A stretch of DNA of 64,000 nt, taken from contig NZ_CP108109.1 in the NCBI RefSeq assembly GCF_036199905.1, positions 6,640,501 through 6,704,500 of the forward strand, written 5' to 3'. This DNA comes from Streptomyces sp. NBC_00223. GTDB taxonomy: Bacteria > Actinomycetota > Actinomycetes > Streptomycetales > Streptomycetaceae. The notes under the pieces are model-generated. The model ran no database searches and was not told where the DNA came from. It saw only the letters and a list, made by a program, of their open reading frames with translations. Positions 1 through 8,344 of the stretch are shown here, piece by piece. How positions within the stretch are numbered: the first letter of the stretch is position 1; every line of letters starts with the position of its first letter. Both the position numbers and the translations under genes were made by a program.

Positions 1-573
1 GCGGTCGCCTACGAGGGCGCCACGATGGAGTGGGTCGACGGCAACATCGGCTCCAAGGTCACCATGAAGTACCCGGCCGTCTATCTGATGGGCGAGCACG
101 CCAAGGGCGAGACCCTGTCCATCGCCTTCGCGGGCGAGGGCCAGCACCAGGACGCGGGCGCCAAGATGGTGCACATGGCGCCGAACACGTCGTCCAACAT
201 CGTCTCCAAGTCGGTGGCGCGCGGTGGCGGCCGCACCTCGTACCGCGGTCTGATCGAGATCGGCGAGGGCTCGGCGGGATCGAAGTCCAATGTGCTGTGC
301 GACGCGCTGCTGATCGACACGATCTCGCGCTCCGACACCTACCCCTACGTGGACGTCCGCGAGGACGACGTGTCGATGGGCCACGAGGCGACCGTCTCCA
401 AGGTCTCCGACGATCAGCTCTTCTACCTGATGAGCCGGGGCATGACCGAGTTCGAGGCCATGGCGATGATCGTGCGCGGCTTCGTCGAGCCGATCGCCAA
501 GGAACTCCCGATGGAGTACGCCCTGGAGCTCAACCGGCTGATCGAGCTCCAGATGGAAGGCGCGGTCGGCTGA
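1..573 (+). CDS. sufB: Fe-S cluster assembly scaffold SufB (C-terminal part)
   Basis: The frame is open from the first base, so this is the last ~190 residues of SufB; the N-terminus lies outside the window. SufB is the core scaffold subunit of the cytoplasmic SufBCD complex on which Fe-S clusters are built. Typical SufB sequence is visible: [12 protein letters not shown], the [13 protein letters not shown] strand, DTYPYVD and the C-terminal [12 protein letters not shown] helix, which is also seen in the paralogue SufD next door. It is first of the visible suf genes and is followed after 102 bases by sufD. Identity is secure from motif and context; only the missing start limits the entry. Confidence 0.95.
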   Translation, partial: AVAYEGATMEWVDGNIGSKVTMKYPAVYLMGEHAKGETLSIAFAGEGQHQDAGAKMVHMAPNTSSNIVSKSVARGGGRTSYRGLIEIGEGSAGSKSNVLCDALLIDTISRSDTYPYVDVREDDVSMGHEATVSKVSDDQLFYLMSRGMTEFEAMAMIVRGFVEPIAKELPMEYALELNRLIELQMEGAVG

Positions 574-675
574 CCGCCCCGCAATCACGGCAACCCCGGG
601 TGAGCGAGACTCCGGGCCCGCGCGGCCCGGAGTCGAGCGAACACAATCAGGCAGAAAGCGAGCAGCAGCACAGCC

Positions 676-1845
676 ATGGCTGACAACAACCCTGCGGGCA
701 GCACCACGGACGGTGCCATCACGGTGGGCCATCCCGCCGACGCCCGGGTCAGCGCGGCCCCGTCCTACGACGTGGCCGACTTCCCGGTGCCGCACGGACG
801 CGAGGAGGAGTGGCGCTTCACTCCGCTGGAACGGCTGCGCGGTCTGCACGACGGCACCGCGGAGGCCACCGGCGGCCTGCGGGTCGAGGTGACCGCGCCC
901 GAGGGCGTCACCGTGGCGACCGTGGACCGCACCGACGCCCGGATCGGCCGGGCCGGCAAGCCCGTGGACCGGGTCGCCGCCCAGGCGTTCAGCTCCTTCG
1001 AGAAGGCGTCCGTGGTCAGCGTGGCCAAGGACGCCGTGCTCACCGAGCCGATCCGGATCGCCGTGCACGGCGAGGGCGGCACCGCCTACGGCCACCAGGT
1101 CGTGGAGCTGGGCGCCTTCGCCGAGGCCGTGGTCGTCATCGACCACACCGGCGACAGCGTGCTCGCCGCCAACGTCGAGTTCCTGATCGGCGACGGCGCC
1201 AAGCTCACCGTGGTCTCCGTGCAGGACTGGGACGACACGGCCGTGCACGTCGCCCAGCACACCGCGCTGATCGGCCGCGACGCGAGCTTCAAGTCGGTCG
1301 TGGTCACCTTCGGCGGCGACCTGGTCCGGCTGCACCCGAAGGTGATCTACGGCGCGCCCGGCGGTGAGGCCGAGCTGTTCGGCCTGTACTTCACCGACAA
1401 GGGCCAGCACCAGGAGCACCGGCTCTTCATCGACCACGACACCCCGCACTGCCGCAGCAACGTCACCTACAAGGGCGCGCTGCAGGGCAAGGACGCGCAC
1501 GCGGTGTGGATCGGCGACGTGCTCATCCGCGCGGCGGCCGAGGGCACCGACACCTACGAGCTGAACCGCAACCTGGTGCTCACCGACGGCGCCCGGGTCG
1601 ACTCCGTGCCCAACCTGGAGATCGAGACCGGCGAGATCGTCGGCGCCGGCCACGCCTCGGCGACCGGCCGCTTCGACGACGAGCAGCTGTTCTACCTCCA
1701 GTCGCGCGGCATCGCCTCCGAGGACGCCCGCCGGCTGGTGGTCCGCGGCTTCTTCGGCGAACTCGTCCAGCAGATCGGCCTGCCCGACCTCGAAGAGCGG
1801 CTGATGGCCAAGATCGACGCGGAACTGGAGGCGTCCGTCGGATGA
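676..1845 (+). CDS. sufD: Fe-S cluster assembly protein SufD
   Basis: Encodes 389 residues, normal for SufD. SufD pairs with SufB to form the beta-helix scaffold that, with the ATPase SufC, assembles Fe-S clusters. The first ~80 residues are variable and contain the RxEEWRFTPL signature common at SufD N-termini; the middle forms repetitive beta-helix sequence; the C-terminus carries the family motif SATGRFDDEQLFYLQSRGI followed by the VVRGFFGELV helix. The ATG start gives the family N-terminus. The stop codon overlaps the start of the Rieske ferredoxin gene (ATGA), indicating translational coupling within the suf operon. Confidence 0.96.
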   Translation: MADNNPAGSTTDGAITVGHPADARVSAAPSYDVADFPVPHGREEEWRFTPLERLRGLHDGTAEATGGLRVEVTAPEGVTVATVDRTDARIGRAGKPVDRVAAQAFSSFEKASVVSVAKDAVLTEPIRIAVHGEGGTAYGHQVVELGAFAEAVVVIDHTGDSVLAANVEFLIGDGAKLTVVSVQDWDDTAVHVAQHTALIGRDASFKSVVVTFGGDLVRLHPKVIYGAPGGEAELFGLYFTDKGQHQEHRLFIDHDTPHCRSNVTYKGALQGKDAHAVWIGDVLIRAAAEGTDTYELNRNLVLTDGARVDSVPNLEIETGEIVGAGHASATGRFDDEQLFYLQSRGIASEDARRLVVRGFFGELVQQIGLPDLEERLMAKIDAELEASVG

Positions 1846-2171
1846 CCAGCACCGTGCCCTTCGTCCGCGCCTGCGCGCTGAGCGAGCTGGAGGACAGCAC
1901 TCCGCACCGGGTCGAACTCGGCGGTGTCCCCGTCTCGATCGTCCGCACCGAGGGCGAGGTGTTCGCGATCAATGACATCTGCTCGCACGCGAACGTCTCG
2001 CTGTCGGAGGGCGAGGTCGAGGACTGCCAGATCGAGTGCTGGCTGCACGGTTCCAGTTTCGACCTGCGCACCGGCAAGCCCTCCGGACTGCCCGCCACGC
2101 GGCCCGTCCCCGTATACCCCGTCAAGATCGTTGGGGACGACGTGCTCGTCTCCGTCACCCAGGAGTCCTGA
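1842..2171 (+). CDS. Rieske-type [2Fe-2S] ferredoxin of the suf operon
   Basis: A 109-residue single-domain Rieske protein (non-heme iron oxygenase ferredoxin-subunit family). The cluster ligands are visible as C47-x-H49 and C66-x2-H69 (CSH and CWLH motifs) around the beta-hairpins. Its ATG overlaps the sufD stop, and sufC follows 7 bases after its stop, so it is embedded in the suf operon. Such ferredoxins sit in actinobacterial suf clusters and are thought to supply electrons for cluster assembly; that role here is inference from position. No oxygenase subunit lies nearby, which argues against a ring-hydroxylating system. Confidence 0.93.
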   Translation: MTSTVPFVRACALSELEDSTPHRVELGGVPVSIVRTEGEVFAINDICSHANVSLSEGEVEDCQIECWLHGSSFDLRTGKPSGLPATRPVPVYPVKIVGDDVLVSVTQES

Positions 2172-2178
2172 GTCACCC

Positions 2179-2943
2179 ATGGCCACGCTTGAAATCAACG
2201 ACCTGCACGTCACCGTCGAAGCCGAGAACGGCCCCCGCGAGATCCTGCGCGGCGTCGACCTGAGCGTCAAGCAGGGCGAGACCCACGCCATCATGGGCCC
2301 CAACGGCTCCGGCAAGTCCACCCTCGCCTACTCGCTCGCCGGACACCCCAAGTACACGGTCACCGGCGGCACCGTCACCCTCGACGGTGAGGACGTGCTC
2401 GCCATGACCGTCGACGAGCGGGCCCGCGCGGGCGTCTTCCTCGCCATGCAGTACCCGGTCGAGGTCCCCGGCGTCTCCGTCTCCAACTTCCTGCGCACCT
2501 CGGCCACCGCCATCCGCGGCGAGGCCCCCAAGCTGCGCACCTGGGTGAAGGAGGTCAAGGAGACCATGGAGCGACTGCACATGGACCCCGCCTTCGCCGA
2601 GCGCAACGTCAACGAGGGCTTCTCCGGCGGCGAGAAGAAGCGCCACGAGATCCTCCAGCTCGAACTGCTCAAGCCGAAGATCGCGATCCTCGACGAGACC
2701 GACTCCGGCCTCGACGTGGACGCCCTGCGGGTCGTCTCCGAGGGCGTCAACCGGGTCCGTGAGTCCGGTGAGGTCGGCACCCTGTTGATCACCCACTACA
2801 CGCGCATCCTGCGCTACATCAAGCCCGACTTCGTGCACGTCTTCGCGCAGGGCCGGATCGCCGAGTCCGGCGGCGCCGAGCTGGCGGACAAGCTGGAGGA
2901 AGAGGGCTACGAGTCCTACGTGAAGGGTGGAGCATCCGCGTGA
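2179..2943 (+). CDS. sufC: Fe-S cluster assembly ATPase SufC
   Basis: Encodes 254 residues, standard for SufC, the ABC-type ATPase bound to SufB/SufD. Walker A is GPNGSGKST (residues 35-43), the signature is FSGGEKKR and Walker B is IAILDETDSGLD, with the H-loop histidine in LITHYTRIL. The SufC-specific FLAMQYPVEVPGVS segment separates it from generic transporters. It starts 7 bases after the ferredoxin stop, and its own stop overlaps the GTG of sufS, so it is part of the continuous suf transcript. Confidence 0.97.
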   Translation: MATLEINDLHVTVEAENGPREILRGVDLSVKQGETHAIMGPNGSGKSTLAYSLAGHPKYTVTGGTVTLDGEDVLAMTVDERARAGVFLAMQYPVEVPGVSVSNFLRTSATAIRGEAPKLRTWVKEVKETMERLHMDPAFAERNVNEGFSGGEKKRHEILQLELLKPKIAILDETDSGLDVDALRVVSEGVNRVRESGEVGTLLITHYTRILRYIKPDFVHVFAQGRIAESGGAELADKLEEEGYESYVKGGASA

Positions 2944-4208
2944 CCATGCCCGGCCGGGTGCTCCCCGGCCTCCTCGACACCGAGGCGATCCGCAAGGACT
3001 TCCCGGTCCTGGACCGTCTGGTCCACGACGGGAAGAAGCTCGTCTACCTGGACAACGCGGCCACCTCGCAGAAGCCGTGCCAGGTCCTCGACTCGCTGAA
3101 CGCGTACTACGAGCAGCACAACGCCAATGTCCACCGCGGAGTGCACGTGCTCGCCGAGGAGGCCACCGCGCTGTACGAGGGCGCCCGCGACAAGATCGCC
3201 GCCTTCATCAACGCGCCCAGCCGCGACGAGGTCATCTTCACCAAGAACGCCTCGGAATCGCTCAATCTCGTGGCGAACATGCTCGGCTGGGCCGACGAGC
3301 CCTACCGGGTGGACCGCGACACCGAGATCGTCATCACGGAGATGGAGCACCACTCCAACATCGTGCCGTGGCAGCTGCTCTCGCAGCGCACGGGCGCGAA
3401 GCTGAAGTGGTTCGGTCTGACCGACGACGGCAGGCTCGACCTGTCCGACATCGAGCAGGTCATCACCGAGAAGACGAAGATCGTCTCCTTCGTGCTGGTC
3501 TCCAACATCCTGGGCACGGTCAACCCGGTCGAGGCGATCGTCCGCCGCGCCCAGGACGTGGGCGCGCTGGTCCTGATCGACGCCTCGCAGGCCGCCCCGC
3601 ACATGGTGCTGGACGTGCAGGCGCTCGGCGCGGACTTCGTGGCCTTCACCGGCCACAAGATGCTCGGCCCGACCGGGATCGGGGTGCTGTGGGGCCGCCA
3701 GGAGCTGCTGGAGGACCTGCCGCCGTTCCTGGGCGGCGGCGAGATGATCGAGACCGTCTCGATGCACTCCTCCACCTACGCGCCCGCGCCGCACAAGTTC
3801 GAGGCCGGCACCCCGCCGATCGCCCAGGCCGTGGGCCTGGGCACGGCGGTGGACTATCTGACCGCGATCGGCATGGACAAGATCGCCGCCCATGAGCACG
3901 CCATCACCGAGTACGCGGTGAACCGGCTGCTGGAAGTCCCCGATCTGCGGATCATCGGTCCGGCCACCGCCGAGGACCGCGGCGCCGCGATCTCCTTCAC
4001 CCTGGGCGACATCCACCCCCACGACGTGGGGCAGGTACTGGACGAACAGGGCATCGCCGTACGGGTCGGTCACCACTGCGCCCGGCCGGTCTGCCTGCGG
4101 TACGGAATTCCCGCGACCACGCGGGCGTCGTTCTATCTGTACTCCACCCCGGCCGAGGTCGACGCCCTGGTCGACGGGTTGGAGCAGGTCCGGAACTTCT
4201 TCGGGTGA
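2940..4208 (+). CDS. sufS: Cysteine desulfurase SufS
   Basis: Encodes 422 residues of a class V aminotransferase fold, group II cysteine desulfurase. It takes sulfur from L-cysteine as a persulfide and passes it to SufU. The PLP lysine is K240 in TGHKMLGPTG and the persulfide cysteine is C380 in GHHCARPVC, with the RASFYLY motif after it. The GTG start overlaps the sufC stop (GTGA); an ATG two codons later is an alternative start. The presence of SufU downstream matches the SufS-SufU pair used by Gram-positive bacteria in place of SufE. Confidence 0.97.
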   Translation: MTMPGRVLPGLLDTEAIRKDFPVLDRLVHDGKKLVYLDNAATSQKPCQVLDSLNAYYEQHNANVHRGVHVLAEEATALYEGARDKIAAFINAPSRDEVIFTKNASESLNLVANMLGWADEPYRVDRDTEIVITEMEHHSNIVPWQLLSQRTGAKLKWFGLTDDGRLDLSDIEQVITEKTKIVSFVLVSNILGTVNPVEAIVRRAQDVGALVLIDASQAAPHMVLDVQALGADFVAFTGHKMLGPTGIGVLWGRQELLEDLPPFLGGGEMIETVSMHSSTYAPAPHKFEAGTPPIAQAVGLGTAVDYLTAIGMDKIAAHEHAITEYAVNRLLEVPDLRIIGPATAEDRGAAISFTLGDIHPHDVGQVLDEQGIAVRVGHHCARPVCLRYGIPATTRASFYLYSTPAEVDALVDGLEQVRNFFG

Positions 4209-4234
4209 TGGTGGTGCTGCTGTGCTGTTCCTTG

Positions 4235-4251
4235 CGGGGGGCGACCCCCCG
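4235..4251. other. Short G/C hairpin between sufS and sufU
   Basis: A six-G run, the loop CGA and a six-C run, with one additional C-G pair outside, form a seven-pair stem in the 99-base sufS-sufU gap, the second-largest gap in the visible operon (sufB-sufD has 102 bases). It is too short and lacks a T-run for a classical terminator; it could modulate mRNA processing or partial termination. This is a structural observation only. Confidence 0.35.
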
Positions 4252-4307
4252 TACCCCCACGCAATGACCAGGCCGACCGGTGCGCCCGGGACGACATCGC
4301 GAGGTGA

Positions 4308-4784
4308 ATGCCAGTGAAGCTGGACTCGATGTACCAGGACGTGATCCTGGACCATTACAAGCACCCGCACGGGCGCGGGCTGCGCGACGGCCAGGCCGAG
4401 GTGCACCACGTCAATCCCACCTGCGGTGACGAGATCACCCTGCGGGTACGGATGGACGGCAGTGTCATCGGCGACGTCTCGTACGAGGGCCAGGGCTGTT
4501 CCATCAGCCAGGCCAGCGCTTCGGTGCTGAACGAACTGCTGGTCGGCAAGGACGTGGCCGAGGCGCGGAAGATCCAGGAGACCTTCCTGGAGCTGATGCA
4601 GTCCAAGGGCCGTATCGAGCCGGACGACGCGATGGAGGAGGTGCTGGAGGACGCGGTGGCGTTCGCCGGCGTCTCCAAGTACCCGGCGCGCGTGAAGTGC
4701 GCGCTGCTGAGCTGGATGGCGTGGAAGGACGCGACCGCGCAGGCGCTGTCCGGCACCGCGAGCACGTTTAAGGAGTCAGCATGA
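4308..4784 (+). CDS. sufU: SUF system sulfur-acceptor/scaffold SufU
   Basis: Encodes 158 residues of the IscU/NifU-N fold in its SufU form. The three conserved cysteines are C39 (NPTCGDE, with the following D41), C64 (GQGCSIS) and C131 (VKCALLSW). The ~20-residue insertion between the second and third cysteines is typical of SufU and distinguishes it from IscU. In Firmicutes it is a zinc protein that accepts persulfide sulfur from SufS. ATG at 4308 is used; a GTG two codons later (MKLDSMYQ) is equally possible. Its stop overlaps the next gene (ATGA). Confidence 0.96.
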   Translation: MPVKLDSMYQDVILDHYKHPHGRGLRDGQAEVHHVNPTCGDEITLRVRMDGSVIGDVSYEGQGCSISQASASVLNELLVGKDVAEARKIQETFLELMQSKGRIEPDDAMEEVLEDAVAFAGVSKYPARVKCALLSWMAWKDATAQALSGTASTFKESA

Positions 4785-5128
4785 GCGACGTCGCAGGAAA
4801 CTCAGGGACCGCTGTCAAGCCGGCCTCGGAGGAGGAGCTGCGTGAGGCCCTCTACGACGTGGTCGACCCCGAACTCGGCATCGACGTCGTCAATCTGGGC
4901 CTGATCTACGGCATCCACATCGACGAGGCCAATATCGCCACCCTCGACATGACGCTCACCTCGGCGGCCTGTCCGCTGACCGATGTGATCGAGGAGCAGG
5001 CCAGGTCCGCGACCGAGGGCATCGTCAACGATCTGAAGATCAACTGGGTCTGGATGCCGCCGTGGGGCCCGGACAAGATCACCGACGACGGCCGCGACCA
5101 GCTGCGTGCCCTGGGCTTCAACGTCTGA
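4781..5128 (+). CDS. MIP18/DUF59 metal-sulfur cluster protein (SufT-like)
   Basis: A 115-residue protein of the MIP18/DUF59 family. The conserved DPELGIDVVNLGLIY segment (residues 30-44) and the cysteine in TSAACPLTD (C64) are present. Family members, including SufT and PaaD-like proteins, help Fe-S cluster maturation or carriage. It is last in the suf operon: AAGGAG lies just upstream, the start overlaps the sufU stop, and a terminator hairpin follows 21 bases after its stop. The symbol sufT would fit but is not certain. Confidence 0.92.
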   Translation: MSDVAGNSGTAVKPASEEELREALYDVVDPELGIDVVNLGLIYGIHIDEANIATLDMTLTSAACPLTDVIEEQARSATEGIVNDLKINWVWMPPWGPDKITDDGRDQLRALGFNV

Positions 5129-5149
5129 GCCCGACTTTTCGCCCTTTTG

Positions 5150-5190
5150 ACGGACGGCCACCGCTTCCCCGGCGGTGGCCGTCCGTTGTT
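5150..5190 (+). terminator. Rho-independent-type terminator of the suf operon
   Basis: A perfect 15-bp inverted repeat (5150-5164 with 5172-5186) encloses a 7-base loop and is followed by a short T-rich stretch (TTGTT). It stands 21 bases after the last suf gene, as expected for the operon end in a high-GC actinomycete, where long U-tracts are often absent. Confidence 0.88.
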
Positions 5191-5282
5191 GTTCCCGCGG
5201 TCGTTTTCGGCCATACGCACACATGCGCGTTCTTCACATCTCTGTCTGTTGACACACCCGCAACAGAGGCGCAACATCCTCA

Positions 5283-5302
5283 GCGGGAGAGCGCTCTCCC
5301 GC
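5283..5302. promoter_or_regulatory. 20-bp perfect palindrome, LacI-family-type operator
   Basis: The perfect palindrome GCGGGAGAGCGCTCTCCCGC lies 98 bases upstream of the DUF1996 gene. The core AGAGCGCTCT with its central CG step is the style of operator used by LacI/GalR-family repressors such as the cellulose regulator CebR. The 16-bp core recurs perfectly at 6629-6644 downstream of the gene. No LacI-family gene is in the window, so the cognate regulator would be encoded elsewhere. Confidence 0.6.
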
Positions 5303-5315
5303 CGGTCTTTCCGGC

Positions 5316-5356
5316 GAGTCGCGCCTGCCTTTCGGTGAGTCATGCCTGCCTTTCGG
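5316..5356. repeat. Two 20-bp direct repeats upstream of DUF1996 gene
   Basis: GAGTCGCGCCTGCCTTTCGG (5316-5335) is repeated at 5337-5356 with two substitutions, giving a period of 21 bases (two helical turns). The pair lies between the palindrome and the start codon, so it may be part of the promoter/operator of the secreted-protein gene; this is unproven. Confidence 0.5.
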
Positions 5357-5399
5357 CGGGCGGCGCGATCCCTCCCCCCCACCCGCAGGAGGTACTTCC

Positions 5400-6491
5400 A
5401 TGGCACGCAGATTCAGAAGAGGCCCAGGACTGCTCATCGCGCTGGCGTTGATCGCCGTCGGCGGCGGGGCCGCGCTCACGGCGAACGCGTCGGACGGCAC
5501 GGCCGTCGCGGCCTCGTCGGCGGGACACCAGCAGGTCATGGCGATGTCCATGGCCGCGTCCACCCAGACCTCTGGGGACGACCCCGACGGAGACGGCTAC
5601 ATCATGGCCAATCCGCCGGTCACCGGCGTCACGCCCTCCACGTACGAGCCGCCGCACGCGTACTTCCACGAGTTCCAGGCCAAGTGCGCCCCCACGCACA
5701 CCGCCCCGGACGACCCGATCGTCTACCCCGGGCAGCCGGGCAAGTCGCACGACCACACCTTCATGGGCAATGTGAGCACCAACGCCAACTCGGTCACCGC
5801 CTCCCTGGAGGCGGCGAGCGGCACCACCTGCCTGGCACCCGGCGACAAGTCGGCCTACTGGATGCCGAGTCTGTTCAACGGCTCCCAGAAGATCCTTCCG
5901 GTGGGCCCGCAGACGATCTACTACAAGTCGTCCATCAACGACTACACCAGCGTCCGGCCCTTCCCCAAGGGTCTCCGCTTCGTGGTCGGCAGCCCCACGC
6001 AGTCCCAGGACGAGTTCAAGAACCTCAAGGGGACCGTGGAGGGTTGGGAGTGCGGAACGAGCTACAAGAACTACAACTTCCCGCCCACCTGCCCGAACAC
6101 CCCTGACACACAGCTCAACCTCCGTCTCCAGGCGCCGAGTTGCTGGGACGGTATCCACCTGGACACCCCGGACCACAAGAGCCACATGGCCTACCCGGTG
6201 GCCGGCGGCGCCAACGCGAACGTCTGCCCGGCCGACCACCCGGTGGCCCTGCCGATGATCGAGTTCAAGATGGCATGGCCGGTCAACGGCAACATGTCGC
6301 AGGTGAGCCTGTCCAGCGGGGCCGGCTTCTCCTTCCACTACGACTTCTTCGCGGACTGGGACACCGCGACGCAGTCCGCCATGGTCGCGCACTGCATCAA
6401 CGGCGGCCTCCAGTGCGACGCCCACGGTTACGACGAGTCGCAGGCCGGCAAGGGCGCGGTGCTCGACAGCAACTACCAGCTGATCCACTGA
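5400..6491 (+). CDS. Secreted DUF1996 domain protein
   Basis: Encodes 363 residues. The N-terminus MARRFRRGPG followed by a hydrophobic stretch and an ANASDG region is a Sec-type signal peptide (cleavage near residue 31). The mature protein has the DUF1996 signature: a conserved HEFQAKC start, the HDHTFMGN motif, APGDKSAYWMPSL and WDGIHLDTPDHKSHMAYP near the C-terminus, with several cysteines that probably pair. The family is common in secreted fungal and actinobacterial proteins, often around carbohydrate-active enzymes, and has no established activity. GGAGG precedes the ATG. Perfect palindromes upstream and downstream suggest carbon-source-type regulation. Confidence 0.9.
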   Translation: MARRFRRGPGLLIALALIAVGGGAALTANASDGTAVAASSAGHQQVMAMSMAASTQTSGDDPDGDGYIMANPPVTGVTPSTYEPPHAYFHEFQAKCAPTHTAPDDPIVYPGQPGKSHDHTFMGNVSTNANSVTASLEAASGTTCLAPGDKSAYWMPSLFNGSQKILPVGPQTIYYKSSINDYTSVRPFPKGLRFVVGSPTQSQDEFKNLKGTVEGWECGTSYKNYNFPPTCPNTPDTQLNLRLQAPSCWDGIHLDTPDHKSHMAYPVAGGANANVCPADHPVALPMIEFKMAWPVNGNMSQVSLSSGAGFSFHYDFFADWDTATQSAMVAHCINGGLQCDAHGYDESQAGKGAVLDSNYQLIH

Positions 6492-6513
6492 AGCTCTGAT
6501 CCACCGAACCGCT

Positions 6514-6555
6514 GAGCACAGAGCACAGAGCACAGAGCGCAGAGCGCAGAGCGCA
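6514..6555. repeat. Six tandem 7-bp repeats
   Basis: Three copies of GAGCACA are followed by three copies of GAGCGCA without interruption. On either side are partial repeats of CTCTGATCCACCG. This microsatellite-like tract lies 23 bases after the DUF1996 stop codon. It has no coding potential and may be slippage-prone. Confidence 0.75.
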
Positions 6556-6593
6556 GAACCTCTGATCCACCGCTGATCCACCGAACCACCGCT

Positions 6594-6644
6594 GAGAGCG
6601 CTTTCTCGGAGGGTCTTTCCGGCCTTCCGGGAGAGCGCTCTCCC
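6594..6644. promoter_or_regulatory. Two further AGAGCGCT palindromes downstream of DUF1996
   Basis: A near-palindrome GAGAGCGCTTTCTC (6594-6607) and a perfect 16-bp palindrome GGGAGAGCGCTCTCCC (6629-6644) repeat the element found at 5285-5300. They stand between the DUF1996 gene and the convergent enolase gene, where they are unlikely to be ordinary promoter operators. They could allow looping with the upstream site or act as transcript-end structures. Confidence 0.5.
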
Positions 6645-6852
6645 ATGTGGTCGACCCCTGCCGCCCGGTGCCGAGGCGTTCGTCGCGCAGGCAGGCGTTG
6701 AGGACTGGCTGAATTCATTCGGGAGCTGATCGTGTCGCGTGCGAACGAGGGCCCGGCCGCCGTACAGGCCCGCGGCCGGGTCGGTGGCCGGGTCGGTAGT
6801 CGGGTCCGCGGCCGGGTCGGTGGCCCGCGTGGTCCCTACCTCTGCCCGCCGT

Positions 6853-8184
6853 TCACGCCCGACGCAGTGCGGAGCGGCCCGCGAAGCGCGCCGAGTCGCC
6901 CAACTCCTCTTCGATCCGGATCAGTTGGTTGTACTTCGCCGTGCGGTCGGAGCGGGAGAGCGAGCCGGTCTTGATCTGACCGCAGCCGGTCGCCACCGCC
7001 AGATCCGCGATGGTGGTGTCCTCCGTCTCGCCCGAGCGGTGCGACATGACAGCGGTCCAGCCCGCCTGGTGGGCCGTGGCCACCGCGGTCAGCGCCTCGG
7101 TCAGGGTCCCGATCTGATTGACCTTGACCAGAACCGAGTTGCCGACGCCGGTGCGGATGCCCTCGCGCAGCAGCGTCTCGTTGGTGCAGAACACGTCGTC
7201 GCCGGTGAGCTGGCAGCGGTCGCCGACGCGGGCGGTCAGCTCGCGCCAGCCGTCCAGGTCGTTCTCCGCCATCGGGTCCTCGATGGAGACGACCGGGTAG
7301 GCGTCGATGAGCCCGGCCAGGTAGTCGGCGTGCTCGGAGGGAGTGCGCCGCACCCCCTCGCCCGCGTAGTCGTACACCCCGTCGCGGAAGAACTCCGACG
7401 ACGCCGGGTCCATGACCAGGCCGATGTCCGTGCCGGGGCGGTAGCCGGTGCGCTCGATGGCGGTCATCACGAAGTCGAGCGCCTCCTCGGCGGTACGCAG
7501 CGCGGGCGCGAAGCCGCCCTCGTCGCCGACGCCCGTGGAGTGCCCGGCGGCCAGCAGATCGCGGCGCAGGGTGTGGAAGACCTCGCTGCCCATGCGGACG
7601 GCTTCGGCGAAGGTGTCCGCGCCCACGGGCGCGATCATGAACTCCTGGAAATCCAGCGGATTGTCGGCGTGGGCGCCGCCGTTGACGATGTTCATCATCG
7701 GCAGCGGCAGGAGGTGGGCGTCGGCGCCGCCGAGGTAGCGGTAGAGGGGCCGGCGGTGGGCCGCCGCGGCGGCCTTGGCGGCGGCGAGGGAGACGCCGAG
7801 GATCGCGTTGGCGCCGAGCCGGGACTTCGTGGCGGTGCCGTCGAGGGCGACCAGCGCGGCGTCGAGACCCGCCTGGTCCGCCGCGTCCCGGCCGCGCACG
7901 GACGCCGCGATCTCCCCGTTGACGTGGGCCACCGCGCGGTCGACGCCCTTGCCGTGCCAGCGCGCGGAGTCTCCGTCGCGCAGTTCCACGGCCTCCCGGG
8001 CGCCGGTGGAGGCGCCGGAGGGGACAGCCGCCCGCCCAAGGGACCCGTCCGTCAGGACGACATCGACCTCGACCGTGGGGTTGCCCCGGCTGTCGATGAT
8101 CCGCCGGGCGGTGACGGTTTCGATGGTGGTCTCGACGGCCGTCTCGATGGCGGCGTTGACGGTTCCAACTGCCTTCGCGGACAT
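6853..8184 (-). CDS. Enolase (paralogue next to a MarR regulator)
   Basis: Encodes 443 residues of phosphopyruvate hydratase (2-phosphoglycerate to phosphoenolpyruvate). Catalytic features are present: SGAST loop, GDEGGFAP, the metal ligands in MDPAS, SIEDP and GDD, the lysine in VKVNQIGT, the SHRSGETED loop and IKTGS. An extra ~18 residues precede the usual [11 protein letters not shown] start. ATG at 8184 is chosen for its AAGGAA ribosome site; the open frame continues upstream without one. The N-terminal extension, the divergent MarR gene and the isolation from glycolytic genes suggest a second, regulated enolase rather than the housekeeping copy, but the rest of the genome is not visible. 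Confidence 0.93.
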   Translation of the reverse strand: MSAKAVGTVNAAIETAVETTIETVTARRIIDSRGNPTVEVDVVLTDGSLGRAAVPSGASTGAREAVELRDGDSARWHGKGVDRAVAHVNGEIAASVRGRDAADQAGLDAALVALDGTATKSRLGANAILGVSLAAAKAAAAAHRRPLYRYLGGADAHLLPLPMMNIVNGGAHADNPLDFQEFMIAPVGADTFAEAVRMGSEVFHTLRRDLLAAGHSTGVGDEGGFAPALRTAEEALDFVMTAIERTGYRPGTDIGLVMDPASSEFFRDGVYDYAGEGVRRTPSEHADYLAGLIDAYPVVSIEDPMAENDLDGWRELTARVGDRCQLTGDDVFCTNETLLREGIRTGVGNSVLVKVNQIGTLTEALTAVATAHQAGWTAVMSHRSGETEDTTIADLAVATGCGQIKTGSLSRSDRTAKYNQLIRIEEELGDSARFAGRSALRRA

Positions 8185-8254
8185 GGGAGTTCCTTCCCGT
8201 TGTCGTGTGCCGTGGCCCCGGCTGCGACAACGCTGGCGCTGGCCCGACAACTAA

Positions 8255-8301
8255 ACCCTACAGCAATGCTGCTCAGTTTTGCTGCACAGCATTGCTGTGC
8301 A
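8255..8301. promoter_or_regulatory. Divergent enolase/MarR promoter region with MarR-type operators
   Basis: Two palindromes share the half-site CAGCA/TGCTG: CAGCAATGCTG (8261-8271) and the 19-bp TGCACAGCATTGCTGTGCA (8283-8301). On the minus strand TAGGGT (8260-8255) is a plausible -10 for enolase, directly abutted by the first palindrome. On the plus strand TAAAGT (8334-8339) is 5 bases before the MarR start, suggesting a leaderless message. The arrangement fits autoregulation and repression of enolase by the adjacent MarR protein. Confidence 0.7.
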
Positions 8302-8344
8302 GATCGGGTGCACAGCCTTGCTGACCAACGGGGTAAAGTGCCCT

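Noticed and set aside
6514-6555. CRISPR-like short repeats
   Set aside because: Units are contiguous 7-mers without spacers.
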